The notes: generated by a model from the sequence alone, not told the origin. A stretch of DNA of 64,000 nucleotides from Linyphia triangularis (GCA_963978545.1 OZ021731.1:21811593-21875592); one strand, 5' to 3'; shown: positions 1 through 14,071, numbered from the stretch's first letter. Numbers and translations: made by a program.

Positions 1-3000
1 TTAAATCTATCTGAAAAATCAAACAAAATATGATTCAATTCCTGAAGGAAGTGAAGAAACAGTGCATGTTATAGAAGAAAAATAAACAAAAGAACATCAA
101 TTATCTGAAATACTAATCAACTAAAACATTGGTAAACCGGAGCCATTCCAGTTAGCAAATTTAAAATTCTTGACTTTTTTTTAACAAACTTCAGCTTAAC
201 TGTAAGGAATTTATTACCTTATGCAACATTATTTGCAAGACTTGCGATACAAAATATTAATGGTTTTGTGCTTAATAACAGTTTCTTTGTTTGACATTGC
301 TTATATGACACTGGCAAGATTTTTAGGCAAAAGATCAGTTTTCTCAAAACAGCCCTTAATTGTTTTGATAGTCAGATTGGTAGTTACTCTTCCATTAACT
401 GGGTACTTGTTGGCACCAAATCTAAAGGTTTACATATTTAAATGATGCGTACATACACTGTATTCTATAGGATACTTCCACGTAAAGATATAGTCCTGGA
501 CCAATCACAATTTTTAAAGTTATATTCATTACCTGAGCACATAGTTTTGTATTAAACTTAAATATATGTTGATAACAAAAAGAATATAAGCACTTCTCGG
601 TATAAATTTCTACTTTTCTAACCACGGATACTATAGGAGTTTTAAAGAATTGGCCTCACGTCGTTCGCCAATCAGGGTGTAGTTAAACCGGTTCACACAT
701 TATTGAAGTTTATTCAATGAGCAAAAGTAAGCTTATTTCAATGTATAGGTAGTCAGAAAACTTATTCAAGATAAACCATCAGAAGTAGGCAAAGTATGCT
801 AGCATTCTAGAGCAAGCGAGAAGGGTAAATATTCTTGAGAGAATAAGAATTGTAGTAAAGAAAATCTTTAAAATGAAAAGAAAGTTATAATTAACACATA
901 GTGAAAAGAGAAAATTATAGACTCTACATTATAAATAGGGATGATATAACACACTCTCCTCAAGAATGGGTTTCAGCTGTTATTTGAAGCTAGTTTTAAA
1001 AATAGGAAAAAACTTGGTACACTCGCGAAGAATGTTATGTAAAAGCAGATTAACATTGCTTGCTTAAAACCAAATGTTGTCACTATAAAAGTGCCATTTC
1101 TTGGTTTCAAGTTTTAAAACAAGGTGCAAGTAAAACGTAAATAGGGCATCTCCTACTGACTTTTCAAAACCGCTGATTGGGTGTGCCAATGGGGAAAACT
1201 GTTATTGCTTGAGGGAAATATATCTGGTAAAGAATTAAGCCCAACAAATATTGAAGGACTGTTATGAAAGTAAGGAAAATACCACTATTAATAAAACTAT
1301 AAGGAAGTATCAAGTTAAACAAGGATCTAATCAGAGTAATGATTCTCATGCTTGAAAAAAAACAATTTGTGGTTATTTTACCTCGGTACCGATGTTCTGT
1401 CTGAGCTAAAGGTGAAAACATAATTTGAACAATAGTAATCCAGAAAACTACGAAATTTTAAATTTTTTGCGGCAATTTATTGACACGCTTTTAACTTCAC
1501 TTGAACTCCCTCTTCTAAAACAATTTTTTAACACAATAAAAGTTACAGTGAACTTCGTAGTTGCAAAATTATGGGATATCTCTAAATAATGGTCTTTGAT
1601 GATGTCATGGATTTATAAAAAAGTTTGATGCCTACCTATATAGGTCTGTTTTGACTCTTTTCCTCAACAATTCTTTGAGAAAATTAAAATTACAGCTTGT
1701 TAAGAGTCTTTTTCTAACACTTATTTTCAAGGAATGATGCTGATGGTCAAATTATTGATTCTTTTATATTTCAAAAGTAAAAGTTCCATTTTAAATAGTC
1801 TCAAACCACCCATTTTATTGAAGAAGAATATCAATGATTTTTTATAAAAGAGTTATGAAAATGAAAGTACTATTAATCAGGGATAAACTGAAAGTTTTAG
1901 AAAAATGCTTAATGGAAAATATTTATGAATGTTAAAATCAGTGATGATAAAAGTTTTAAACAGTTTTCAAGTCGCATAATTTAAGCATTTGTCTTCTTGA
2001 AATATTAAATTTGAATAAATAAAAAACTTTTTTAATGACATTGTAAGTTATATTGAAATATTTTGTAAGATTTAAAACAGAAAGTAGCGTCTGCTCTTTT
2101 AAAAACTATTGGAATTAGCAAAAGATGTGGCAATCGAAATTTTACCTACTGTTGAACTCTGGGTAGAAAGTGAGCGATTTTCGGGTCGTCGGATATACAA
2201 GCGCTAGTCTGGTTTCTTTACATTGTGTTTTTAAATTTTTAAAGTTAGACTATCATTTGTAAATAATTCCATAAAACCAGTTCGAAAATTTGCTTCATGC
2301 TGCATTGTGTATTTTTCTTAATGAGGTTTTCGACTGAGTGAATTCCCCCATTGACGAAGCAGTCTTGTAAAATTATGCGAATTTTCAAACATTACAACCA
2401 AATAGAGAATCAAGTGTTTCAATTTACATTATCCATCTTCACTTTTTAAATTTAAAATATTTAAAAGATCCATGTGATGGAGAGCTAATAGTACAGTAGG
2501 TAAGTTTGTAATTAATAGTCAATTTTGTAATTCCTATCGTACTTACTATTTAGAAATAGCGCTGAATATCAATTCAAAAATTACTTTCTTCCAAGCTTAT
2601 TTTTATTTCTGTTTAATTTCTGTTTATTTATTGAATTGTAAGTGTATTTTCAATCCATTTTCTACTTGAAGAATATAGTAAATTAATATTATTTGTTGAT
2701 GTAAGGATACATATATAGTAGTATGTTTTCTAATAGGTCTTCAAAAATACTGAGTCCTGTTGGTAAATTTTACAAGTTATAAGCATTGTTCTCTTAATTT
2801 TTTCTCTGAGAAAACTTGAAAATTAAACCATGTTGTTATTCTATTCCTAAATCCTTTCTGATAAAGCCTTCAAAAAAAAAAAAAAAAAAAAAAAAATTCC
2901 CACACAGACAAAACATGTGTTTGTAAAACATATAAAGCTTTCGGTAAATTCCTAGTTCACGTTTATGGGTTGGCGCACTTTTGAAAAGTTGGCGACAAAG

Positions 3001-3453
3001 CCAGAATGTGGCCAATTCCGAATTCCAATATGAAAAATTGAGAAACGAACCAGTTCCATGATTTGTAGTATAGGAAGGTTGAAGCCAAAGCACGTCAATA
3101 AAAAATATGGGGTTGCCAAATTTAGAACTGTATCGCCTACAAACCGCGCCAAATCGGCTTGGCGATATTTTAACGTCAACTAGGAATAGACCAAGCTTTC
3201 ATTCACGGTAATATAATTCATTTAAAAAATACTCAATTTTTTTTATTTTTGTGCTTGAATTGCTGGAAATAATGCATAATTTTGTGGGAAATAATGTCGT
3301 TATTACAGTTCCAATGTTAGTCATCAAAGAGTTTTAATAATACCTATAATATTGAAATTCTTGATTTCCTAAATCGCTAATTCTCATCTGCATTATGAAG
3401 CTAGAGCTTTTTGTCAAACTGATCAATGGTCTGAACTTTGATACATTGCAAAT
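1..3453. other. No gene recognised; AT-rich sequence
   Basis: No reading frame above about 85 codons and no splice-compatible conserved exon. An A run of about 25 lies at 2871-2896, followed by a moderately complex stretch (2897-3180) with several GCCAA/TTGGC words, possibly an old MITE. Confidence 0.6.
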
Positions 3454-3458
3454 GAATA

Positions 3459-3889
3459 CAGAGTGGCCACAGAACCTGGAAATCGGGGAAATGTCAGGGA
3501 GCTTTCTGATTCGAGAAAAATCGGGGAAATGTCAGGGAACTTTATAAAATTTCAAGAAAATCAGGGACATTTTCAGGCATGTTTTCCCGTTCTTCTGAAT
3601 TTTGTCTCCATTTAACCGAAGATTTGTTGTGGTAATCGTTAGAAATTTAATGTTACGGAATAGTTTATACTTTTCATTTCCACCAAAATTATTTTTAAAA
3701 AATTGGCTTGTTATCTCCTTAGCATACATGTTCTCTTTGATCAGTGTGTCTACACATCTGGAAAACCTGTAAAAGTTAGGGTAATTTGAAAAAAAGTTTA
3801 CGGTAAAGTCGGAGAATTTTTTAGAAATCTGTCGGAGAAATCAGAAAATTATCGGGGAACTTTTTTTCCTGAATTTTGTGGCCACCCTG
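3459..3889. mobile_element. MITE, family CAGAGTGGCCAC, copy 1
   Basis: Inverted ends CAGAGTGGCCACAGAACCTG and ...TTTTGTGGCCACCCTG. The 5-bp duplication GAATA lies at 3454-3458 and 3890-3894. The interior repeats AATCGGGGAAATGTCAGGGA-like words. Confidence 0.82.
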
Positions 3890-3894
3890 GAATA

Positions 3895-5127
3895 TATTTT
3901 ACACCAGTGATAACATCTGCAAAGTAGTGGTAGAAGTGTGGGTAGACACTGGGTGACGCGTCTTCCCACTTTTCAAGAAAATCCCCATGCGTCTCCCCAC
4001 TTCTGAAACCACTGAAATCCACCCCCTCCCCACTTTTAAAAACATTCATACCATCTAAAAACTATTAAATAAAAATATAATTAATCTTTAAATGTAGTGA
4101 CACTGAGTAAAAATGATTTAAAGTTTTCAAATGTAAAAAAAAAAACTATTTTTATTAGCAAATACTGTTTGTTACACTGGGTCAAATTATAACTTTGGAG
4201 GAACTTTTTTTTTAAGTTAAATTTCTATTATTGTTTTATATAAAGACAATAAACTATTTAAAAAAAAATATATAGCTCTCTATCAATTTTATTTCATGAG
4301 AGTATGCACATTTAGAAGCACAATTTAAACCTAAATAAACAGTTATGTTTGTAATGTTGAATTATTACACTTCACTTAATCAATGTTGGTTACTTCCAAG
4401 TAGTCACAGAATGTTTACTAAAATAACAATACATTTTGGACCTTTGTTCCATGTGCTAGGAGGTTCTATTTCTTTACTAGATAATATTTTTATTATAAGA
4501 TACAAAATTATAAAATTTATCGTTGGGGGAGGGGGGGGGGGGGAGAGATTACACTTGTCACCAACTTTTGGGCATCTCCCCACTTTTTTTTTACCCACTT
4601 TTACCACTGTTGCAAAGTTAACAAAACGACAAAAGCTTAGAAGTTTTGATGCAGTTCTTAAGATATAGGTATTTGAAAAAGGTAAAATTGAAAAAAATGT
4701 ACTGTGTATTAAATCCTTCATACTACTTTAGTTAGAAAACTATTAGAAATTGAGTTTTGAAATTTATATAATTTTCTGCCTTTAATAAGCTTTGATATGA
4801 TGCTCAACGTGACTTTTCAAAATTTGTAATTTTTGAAAAATATAAAAATTAAAAAAAAATTTATAAGTTTATATAAAAAAAATTTAAGTCTATTTATTTT
4901 AATCTTTTTTGAAAAATAATTGCTTCAAAGGCTTTAACTGATTACTCTTTGACCAAATCTTGTACTAAAACACCGAAAAGTTATTACAGAAGCTGCTGTG
5001 AATTTGTCCTGTTTTTAATCTTTGTACTTTCTAAAATTAGATTGAAAATTAACTAAATAGGTAAATAGTTACTTTCTAAGCATACCAACCAAATATTCTA
5101 ATTGGAAACAAAAATTTAGTTAACCCT
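3895..5127. other. No gene recognised
   Basis: Two short areas (3930-4045 and 4555-4610) share TCTCCCCACTT-type words, the second after a G-rich run (4523-4543), suggesting a decayed repeat pair. The rest is AT-rich. Confidence 0.5.
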
Positions 5128-5800
5128 CATTTTGACTTATATTGGAGCTTTTTGCGAGCCAGATACACCAATATATGTATCATTTATTTTTATTATCGAT
5201 TTGACAATTATATAGCACTTCTGAAAACTGAAAAAAAAATATTGATTTTTTTTACTGTATTAAAATTAATATCTATATTTGGTTTATTCTTTTTCAAATA
5301 ATTGAAGAAGAAGAATTTTCATTATTAGGAAATTAAAGTCTAAAAAAGAAGTTAATATTTTGTTCCCAAAGTGGCAATGGGACTTGATTGAACTTTTAAT
5401 GAAAGTATTTAAATTGTACTTCCAGGTTACTCTGTTTTAAGTTAATTGTGAGACGGTGGAGGTTGAAGTCGTTCAGTTTATTTTATGATAAAGTCGATGT
5501 CTGTCACAGTAATTGTTGCAGTCAATCTTAATAAATGGTCCTAATGAGATTCAGCTGAGTTATTCCTCTATTTATTCTTGATGAAAACCATCTTGCTGAA
5601 GGCTTCTTCATTTAATCTTTGGACATGTAGTCAAGAACCCTGTTCTACATAATTAACACATACTTGGACAAATTACAATTAGGTAAAAAAAAGTATGTAC
5701 CTTGAAATTTGATTTTTTTTTAATCTTGTGCTGCTGGCGGGCCGTTGGAAAATCTGTCTCGTGCCAAATAAGGGCTGCGTAGTGGCTAATGCTGATTTAC
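5128..5800 (-). pseudogene. hAT-type transposase C-terminal remnant, copy 2
   Basis: Aligns with 21881-22605 over its length (TTCAGTTTATTTTATGA, ATTTATTCTTGATGAAAACC, GTAGTGGCTAATGCTGAT). The same minus-strand region is present but has stops in the KYR/LTESH part. Older than the other copy. Confidence 0.65.
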
Positions 5801-6161
5801 ATGAATTCATTGGTGTCCCATTACTAAGTTTAGTACACAATTGAAGCTTTTGAACATGTTGTTAATACATGTATTTTTAGGATTCTCAATGTTGTGTATG
5901 TAGTTTTTCAAATATTAAAGCATCAATTGTTACCTAGGGTTTTAATACTGATAATTTTAATGCTAAATTTCAATTGATGTTTGTATGTTATAAGCTTTTT
6001 ATTTTTTAGCTTACTTGCATTAATTACTTGAATATAACACTCATATTTAAAAGATAAAATAAATTTTGTCTGTATTGAATATTGAAGTATAGTAAAATTC
6101 AACAAACTTTATTATTATTGAAATAAATTTTTTCTTTCAATTACCCATATGTATATATACA

Positions 6162-6850
6162 TAGGGTAATGAAAGTATAGCATTCAGAATTTTTTTGTTA
6201 TTTTTTTGCATTTCTCCACGTTTTGGAACATCCTGATTTCAAAAAAGTGATCTAGAAAAAATGTCTGTCTGTGTGTGTGTCTGTGGTCAGCATAACTCCC
6301 GAACAAATTGACCTACGATGTTCAAATTTGGTATGAGGGTTAGTGGCGGCCACGGGACCTACCATTAAGGTTTTCGTCAAAATGGCGCATGCGCATAAGG
6401 TAACTGCCATCAAAAATATTATGTCTTTCAATGATTGCTAAAAAACGGCTCTAACGATTTTGATAAAAATCGCTGTGGTAATGTCTCTTAAGGTGTTCTA
6501 ACATCCCCACCTCCGAAATTCCCACAAAAATGTTTTAATGGCGTAAAAAGTTGAAAAATGAATGCCTTCAACTCAGAATTCTCTTTCCTTGAGCATACCT
6601 CATCAACTATCTTTTTTCTTCTCCTCTCAGTTTCGCTTATAATAAAGGATAATATAAGGATTATCGAATAGTATATCGCCAAAATTATCATTTTGGCAAT
6701 TTTTTTTTTTTAAAGACCCATACAAGATTTAAAGCAAAAAATATTGCCAAACCGGCCATTTATTCTAAATGAAGGACAAACGGTAAATGACACAAATCCA
6801 CGTTAGTATTATTGTTTAATTGAAAGTTGTGCGATGTTCCACAACCCTAG
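6162..6850. mobile_element. Unclassified interspersed repeat, copy A
   Basis: Begins TAGGGTAATGAAAGTATAGC and ends GTTCCACAACCCTAG, with short TAGGGT-type inverted ends. Contains TCTGTGGTCAGCATAACTCC and CAAATTTGGTATGAGGGTTA. Other copies lie at 31627 and 44310. No coding sequence. Confidence 0.75.
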
Positions 6851-7430
6851 TTTCTTATGTGTTATATTGTGTTGGAGTTCATTCAGAAACTCTCTCTGTT
6901 TTCTATTGAATCTTAAATATTATCAAATTTTTAAACCAAGAGTTTTCATTCCTAGATTCTAATGGGAGTTTGTCGAGCAATACATATTTAAGATTTAAAA
7001 TGTGAATTACAAATTCTGTAGGAATTCTAACAAAAGTAATACCTGAATGTAGTACAGTGGAAAAATTGTGTCTTGGCTTTCTGGATGTTTAAAATGACTT
7101 TTTCCCAACTTTAACTTTGTTGCTAAAAATATTCTTAAATTAGCAATATTTTTTCTAATATTATAGGTTTATATCTCTGCTAATTCTAACAATATCCAAT
7201 GTCTAAGCTACATATAAGCTAATGATATCAAAAAAGTTTCTTCATGTTCTGTATTAAATACCAAAATTTATTCACAAGTTTTGTCTGAATGTTACTGAAT
7301 TTATGGATCGAAGACAGAATGCTCACCTAGCATTTTAGCAGACTTGACTCGATTTCAAACATTGCTGTTTTGCAAGCTTTTGTTACTAGACTTTTTTTGC
7401 TGCGATTGAAGCAGGCAATCCAGTTTGATA

Positions 7431-7881
7431 CAGAGTGGCCATTGAACGTGGAAATCAGGGAAATGACGGAGCTCTGTGATTCTGGAAAAAATCAGGAAAT
7501 GTCAACAAGCTTTCTTATTCTAGGAAATGTCAGGGAATTTTTGTAAAATTTTACGAAAATCAGGGAAATATTCTATTGTTGTTTTGAAGGTATGTTTCCA
7601 ATTTCATCCATATTTTGGCGACATTTACCCAGAGAATTGTAGGGATAATCGTTAGAAGTTTAATGTTACGGATTAATTTAAACTTTTCATTACTGCCTAA
7701 ACTATTTTTTAAAAATGAAATATTATCTTTTTAGCATAGGTGTTCTATTTGGTCATGGTATCTGCATATCTGGAGTACCTTGAAAAATTGGGGAAATTTA
7801 TAAAAAAGTTTGCAGTAAAATCAGGATTTTTTTTGGAAATCCATCAGGAGACTTCTTTTCCTGAATTTTGTGGTCACCCTG
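7431..7881. mobile_element. MITE, family CAGAGTGGCCAC, copy 2
   Basis: Same structure as the copy at 3459. The 5-bp duplication TGATA lies at 7426-7430 and 7882-7886. Keeps the AGGGAAATGTCAGGGAA-like internal words. Confidence 0.82.
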
Positions 7882-8350
7882 TGATAGGATTCGTGAAAGT
7901 ATGTAGAGCAACAGCATTCCACTTGCAGTAACTAGTGACGTAACGATGTAGGTTGAAGCCCTACTGCAAAAAAATTTCGGGCATGTAAAATTTTTCTTTC
8001 GAAATTTAGAATTGTTATCTAAACAACAAGTTAAATTGTTCTTTGTATTATGGTTGTAAGTAGAAAAATGTGGGGGAAATATGCCAAAATATGTCTTTGG
8101 TTTTTGGCAAACATCCCTTTTTCAGTTTTCTAAGTTTATATGAGCAACACAAAAAAACCTTAAATTTTATTAACTTATTAGAAATTGCCATGTTATGAAA
8201 CATGCACCCGATGAATATTCATCTAAAAATATTTATCAGTTCAGTCAGTCATTTATTCCCGAAGAAGTTAAACACCTTGTTCTATCTTGTTTCTTTAATT
8301 TGGAATACTTTCATCTAGTTTTTGTTTACAGGGTGCCACTTAAATACTAG

Positions 8351-8432
8351 CAGATTCGTACTGGCCATAGAGTTGTCTGGTGAAATTACCAGGCCGGTCT
8401 GTGTTTGTAAAAAATAATTCAGTCCAGTACGG

Positions 8433-8469
<37 letters not shown>

Positions 8470-8674
8470 ATAAGTAGTTGTCTTGCTTAGTGTTTTTCAA
8501 CAAGTCTAATTATCCAACTATACAAAATTATACAATTATTTTATTATTAAAATTATTTTATTACTTATTTGAAATATTTTATTTTTAACAATAATTATCA
8601 AAATTTGGTTAATGACTTTATTGAAAGTTTGGGCCGGCATAACGGGCCCGTTTTTACGTACCAGTACGGCCCTG
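8351..8674. mobile_element. hAT-like MITE related to the CAGGGGCGTACTGG family
   Basis: Left CAGATTCGTACTGGCC, right ACCAGTACGGCCCTG. Subterminal GGCCGG words match the larger element at 23844. Contains a 28-base T run at about 8437-8465. Confidence 0.6.
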
Positions 8675-8962
8675 ATTACTAACTATAGGCTCCACTAAAC
8701 CAAGGCCTGACTTGTAACACTTGGGTCCCAAAACTCGTCATGTTTTTGAGGCCCTTTAAAAAAAATTGTGGAGGAGGTACCCCCAATATTTATTGAAAGT
8801 GTTTGCTGGAAGGATTTTCCTCTTTAGTCTGCAAGTTTATTAATAACCATTTTCTAAAGTTCAAAATTTCACTCTGAAAATCAAACAAAATGTAATTCAC
8901 TTGAATATTTAGCTAATGTTTTTCAGAAATTTAATTGTTTAACTACTATTATTACTTTAAAT

Positions 8963-9010
8963 CAGGATTGGTACGATTTAAACCATGGTTTAAACCAAAT
9001 GATTTTTCCT

Positions 9011-9043
<33 letters not shown>

Positions 9044-9773
9044 ACTTTTATTTTTAAGAAGAAGAAGAATTTAAAATTGTATTTTTATTTATTTATGATT
9101 AGATTTTTCTAATAATTTGATGTTATTAATGACTTCTATTTTTAACTGAAAAATTCAACTTTTTTTTCTATTAATTTTTAAGAAAATAATTCACTAAATA
9201 AAAAATTATATGAATACTATAGATGAAATAAGTTTTAATGTATTTAAAAATAAATCTTGCAATTAAATACTATTGAAGTTTTATAAAAATCAACTATAAG
9301 TTTTTGTATTAAACTAATAGATTTATTAATGTTTTATAATAATTCAAAATTATTAATTAAACTTAAATTATAGGCTGCATTTTAAATTAGTTTCTAAATT
9401 AAAGGTTTTGTGTTTTAACAACTTATTTCTAAACATTAAAAATATCATTTTGAACTCCTTATCACAATTACTGATGAATTTAAGAGCAATGTTCCATGTA
9501 ATACTAAACAATTAATATGGTATACATTAAATTTAAAAAATAGTACCTCTGAATAAAATATTAAAATTTAATATGAGTTATGGGTTATTAAAATTTATTA
9601 TGAGAAATATTAAAATTTACTTAGTATAAGTTATTTTCAAAATAAATATTAATTTTTATTTGAACATAAATTATTCTGGTTTATGTCAAATTTTATTTAT
9701 ATATATATGTATACATGTAATTAGCATGTATACATAGTTATGTATACGTATTAGCATGGGTACATATTGAGAG
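8963..9773. mobile_element. AT-rich hAT-like element, left part
   Basis: Starts CAGGATTGGTACGATTTAAA, similar to the end at 11638, followed by a 28-base A run. The interior matches the element at 10243-11638 in inverse orientation. Its right end is lost at or near the MITE at 9774. There are no reading frames. Confidence 0.55.
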
Positions 9774-10211
9774 CAGAGTGGTCACAGATCCGGGAAAACC
9801 TGGAAATCAGGGAAATGTCAAGGCGCTTTCTATTCCTGGAAAATGTCAGGGAACTTTTTAAAATTTCATGAAAATCGGGGAAATTTTGCATTGTTTAAGG
9901 CACGTTCATCCATATTTTGGCGCTATTTAAGTGGAGATTTATGGTAGTAAGCTATTAGAAGTTTAATGTTATGGAATAATTTAAACTTTTCCTTACCAGC
10001 AAAACTATTTTTTAAAAAATTGTATATTATCACTTTAGCATACATGTTCTATTTGATCAAGGGGTCTAGACATCTGGAAAACCTAAGAAAATTGGGGAAA
10101 TTTAAAAAAAAGTTTGCCCTAAAATCAGGAAATTTTTTAGAAATCTGTCAGGGAATTCGGGGAATTATCAGTATCAGGGAACTTTTTTTCCTCAATTTTG
10201 TGGCCACCCTG
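9774..10211. mobile_element. MITE, family CAGAGTGGCCAC, copy 3
   Basis: Starts CAGAGTGGTCACAGATCCGG and ends TGTGGCCACCCTG. The flanks GAGAG and GGGAG give an imperfect duplication. Separates two hAT-like AT-rich elements (8963 onward and 10243-11638). Confidence 0.8.
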
Positions 10212-10330
10212 TGGGAGGTATCTAAAATGGAGTGCATAATGTCAGGGTTGGAAAAAACCACGTTTTTATTTAAAAAAAAAAAAAAACCCAAATAAACCAT
10301 TTTTTTTCTTTTATTTATTTAAACCAGGGT

Positions 10331-10364
<34 letters not shown>

Positions 10365-10725
10365 CCTTTCTAATTACTTATATACATATTTTAAAATAAA
10401 TTTGACATTAACTAGAATAATTAATATTCAAATAATAATTAGTATTCCTTTTGAAAGTAATTTAAACTAAGTAAATAAACAATTGTGACTTACGTGGACA
10501 TTCAAATTATAATTTTAATACTTTATATAGAGATAATATTTTTTTTAAAATTCAAAGTATGCAGTATAATACAATGATAATTGTTTACTAAATAATACAT
10601 GGAATATTGCTCTTAGATTCATCAGTAATGGTGATAAATTGTTTAAAATGATATTTTTAATATTTAGAAATAAGTTGTTAAAGCACAAAATCTTTATTTT
10701 AGAAAAAATTTTAAATGCAAAATTA

Positions 10726-11035
<310 letters not shown>

Positions 11036-11363
11036 TATATATATATATAATGTATAAATTAAAACTATAAAACTTAAAAAAACAAAAAAACTGTCATTTA
11101 AGTTTAATAATTATAAAACATTAATATATCTATTGAATTAATATTAAAACTTATTGTTCAATAGTACCTATCTGCATAATTTTTTATTTACAAAAACATC
11201 ACACAATCGTATAGATATTTCATTTAGCGAATTATTTTCTTAAAAAATATAAAATTCTTATTTCTGTATTCCATTTAAAAAAAAAATTTGGATTTAAGAT
11301 TTTGAAAGAAAAATAAAAAGTTTTGCTGCTTTTTCTAAAACCTGTCACGCAACAATTGTACTA

Positions 11364-11406
<43 letters not shown>

Positions 11407-11908
11407 CTCTCAACATTCGCTGTAGTTGTTTTTGCAGTAAGAAATACATAAACTTAATTCTATAACTGTTATATTTTCAATAAATTCCTTTTGAAATGGA
11501 AAACTTTTGGTTAAAAGTAGAAGTTATTTACAACTTCAAATAGTTTGAAAAATCTAACTGTAAATAAATATATAAAAATACAATTTTAAATTATTCTTAA
11601 ACTATTCTAAAAAATTGGTTTAAACCGTGCCGACCCTGCATGATGTGTTTCAATACCTCCTCTCAATCTTACTTCCATAAGTTTTCAATTTATGTTTAAA
11701 TACAACTATTTATTATAGAGATTCTTCATTAATTTTTTTTTTTAGAAAATAAGATAACAAAATCGAATATAAAAGAGGCGCATTTTTTGATTTTTAAAAT
11801 CTCTAATTGTTTATTAATGTATCATTCTGAATTTTTGAGATGATTATTTTGTAATTTTGAATTATAAAAAATACTAAAATCGCAATGAATTTTTTCCGAA
11901 ATTTCCGT

Positions 11909-12088
11909 TAAACGGTATAGTGGTTAGCGTGCTAGCTTCTAGACCGCGAGGTTGCGGGTTCCGAGTCCCGTATTGGCATGGGTATTTGTAAATGTATGTT
12001 GGCTTGTCTAATGACGAATGTTTCGGCGCATTATAGCCCTCGTATTGCTGACGGCGCCAGATAATCTGAAAACAACCAACCAAAACAA
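11909..12088 (+). mobile_element. tRNA-derived SINE, copy 1
   Basis: A 180-bp element sharing head and tail with the copy at 47652. A box at about 11918 and B box GGGTTCCGAGTCCC near 11957. Flanked by the 13-bp duplication CCGAAATTTCCGT (11896-11908 and 12089-12101), showing target-primed insertion. About 20 bases longer than copy 2 in the middle (GTATTTGTAAATGTATGTT). Polymerase III promoter boxes are present, but it is not a tRNA gene. Confidence 0.9.
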
Positions 12089-12689
12089 CCGAAATTTCCG
12101 TAAAGACTGACACTGTAGGGTGAATTGCATCTCAAAAACTCAAAATGTTCTTGATTTTGCAATCGTAGCTCCAGTCTTTCCAATTAAAAGGTGTTGTAGA
12201 ACCATTTATCCACCAACTATGCGTAGCTATTTCTTGACGTAACAACCTCACGTGTTCTCCCCTTTCCAATAATTTAACGTTTAACTTTTCCTCATTAATA
12301 AGTAAATTAGATTTTGATCCTGCATACAATGGAAAGCTTTCTCAAGTTCGTCACTTTCGATTCAAACCAACTAACCATTTTGAGAGATAATATGTCAAAA
12401 CATGACAGTTACATCTCAAGGTTTCAACTGTGAGTTCTGGAATCAGGTGAATTTCAGTGGTGTCAGGCTTCTTACTTGCTCCAAAAATGTTTTTTTTTTT
12501 TTTAATATTTAATGCGACTATCTTGTAATTTTTTAGCCAACTTACTTATCATTATTGCTATTGATCATAGCGAAATACTAGTTTGAATCACTTGCCTTTG
12601 AAGTAAAAGAAATAATGTGTTGGTTTTTAATCTCTATAAGGACGGACTAACTCACTAACTAACTAACTGACTCACTCATCACTAATTCT

Positions 12690-13330
12690 TTCACTTCCCA
12701 CATAGTCACAACTTTGAAAATTGGTACAAATGTCAACTAGGACATAGCAAAGCAAGCTATTCCTCTCTCAATTAACCTACTTTAAGGGGTCAAACGTTTC
12801 AAATGAAGGATATTCAAAAGTCCCACTTCCATTCCATTATAGCCACAACTCTGATGAGATTGGTACAAATGTCAACAAGGACATCAAAATAAAAAAGCTT
12901 TTTTTTATCTCGATTAACTAACTTGAAGAGGTCAAATGCTCCAAACGAGAGACATTCAAAAGTCCCACATCCAATGCAGGCATAACTGATACTTGGTACG
13001 AATGTCAGCAAGGAACAAACATAGAAAAAATAAGCTATTCCGAACTCGATTAACTAACTTGAAGAGGTCAAACGTTCCAAACGAGAGACATTCAAAAGTC
13101 CCACATCCAATGCAGGCATAACTGATACTTGGTACGAATGTCAGCAAGGAGCAAATATAGAAAAAATAAGCTATTCCGAACTCGATTAACCAAGTCAAAC
13201 GTTCCAAATGAAGGATATTCAAAAGTCTCAATTTCCAATCTAGTAACAATCTTATTTGGTACAAATGTCAACAAGGGCAAGCATAGATAATGTAAGAAAT
13301 TACGATTTTAATGAACCAATTTTCAGAGGT
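12690..13330 (+). repeat. Degenerate tandem repeat, unit about 130-138 bp
   Basis: Five diverged units share CAAAAGTCCCAC..., TTGGTACAAATGTCA and TTCCAAACGAGAGACATTCA words (CAAAAGT at about 12817, 12955, 13093 and 13220). The two central units are nearly identical. Preceded by CTAACTCACTAACTAACTAA at 12647. Confidence 0.88.
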
Positions 13331-13411
13331 TGAAACAGGATCATATGTCCGAAATATAAATTGCATGAATGACTTTTGATAGCTAAAATGCAGACGGTAA
13401 ATGTTCATATA

Positions 13412-14068
13412 GACTAAGAGGCGACTGCAATTTTTGGACCCCATCGAACATCATTCTGAATTTTTTATAGAAATTGGAGAAAAGGGAGTAGATTAAGAAT
13501 CCACTGGTCTGCCGTGGCAAAAATGACCAAAACTGGTCAAAAATCGAGTTGGAATGAGTTAAACTAAAATCCGATTGCCAAATGCGCCATAACTTGCCAA
13601 ATAATGAGCCTTTTTTTTATTTGGTAACCCTCACTCTTTAATTTTCAATTAAAAAGGTTACAGACGATTCGGATGTGTGGCTATGGCTTACTTGCATCTT
13701 TCACAAATGAGCCAAATTGGCAATAAACATTACATCACTGATGACGTAACTGATGCCGCCAATTTGGCTTACTTTGAAAAGATACAAGTTTTCCGAGCCA
13801 GGGATCAAAAATCGTTTGCGTTTTTTCTCATTGAAAATCAAAATGCAGTGGGTTGCCAGACGAAAAAGTTTGTTCTCTTTTTGGCAAGTTATGACATATT
13901 TGGTAATCGGATTTTAGTTCAACTCATTCCAACTCGATTTTTGATCAGTTTCGGCCATTTTTGCCACGGCAGACCATTGGATTCGTAATCTACTCACTTT
14001 TCTCCAATTTCTATAAAAAATTCAGAATGATGTCGATGGGGTCCAAAAATTGCACTTGCCTCTCGGAC
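13412..14068. mobile_element. Long palindromic MITE, family GAGAGGCGACTGCAA, copy 1
   Basis: 657 bp, ends GACTAAGAGGCG and CCTCTCGGAC, bordered by TA. The two halves are inverted copies: TTTGGACCCCATCGAACATC at the left and its reverse complement at the right, and GCCAAATTGGC-type segments in the centre. Short open frames inside are by-products of the palindrome. Confidence 0.85.
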
Positions 14069-14071
14069 TAA

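Noticed and set aside
2871..2896. Poly(A) run as the tail of a processed pseudogene
   Set aside because: No upstream cDNA-like sequence and no flanking target duplication could be found.
11918..11990. A tRNA gene, because clear A and B boxes are present
   Set aside because: The cloverleaf is not maintained, the same head occurs in a second copy at 47660, and both are bounded by 13-bp target duplications with a shared non-tRNA body. It is a SINE.
12956..13264. Minus-strand frame of 102 codons with internal protein repeats
   Set aside because: The protein repeats mirror a DNA tandem repeat that is equally conserved in all frames, so coding is not supported.
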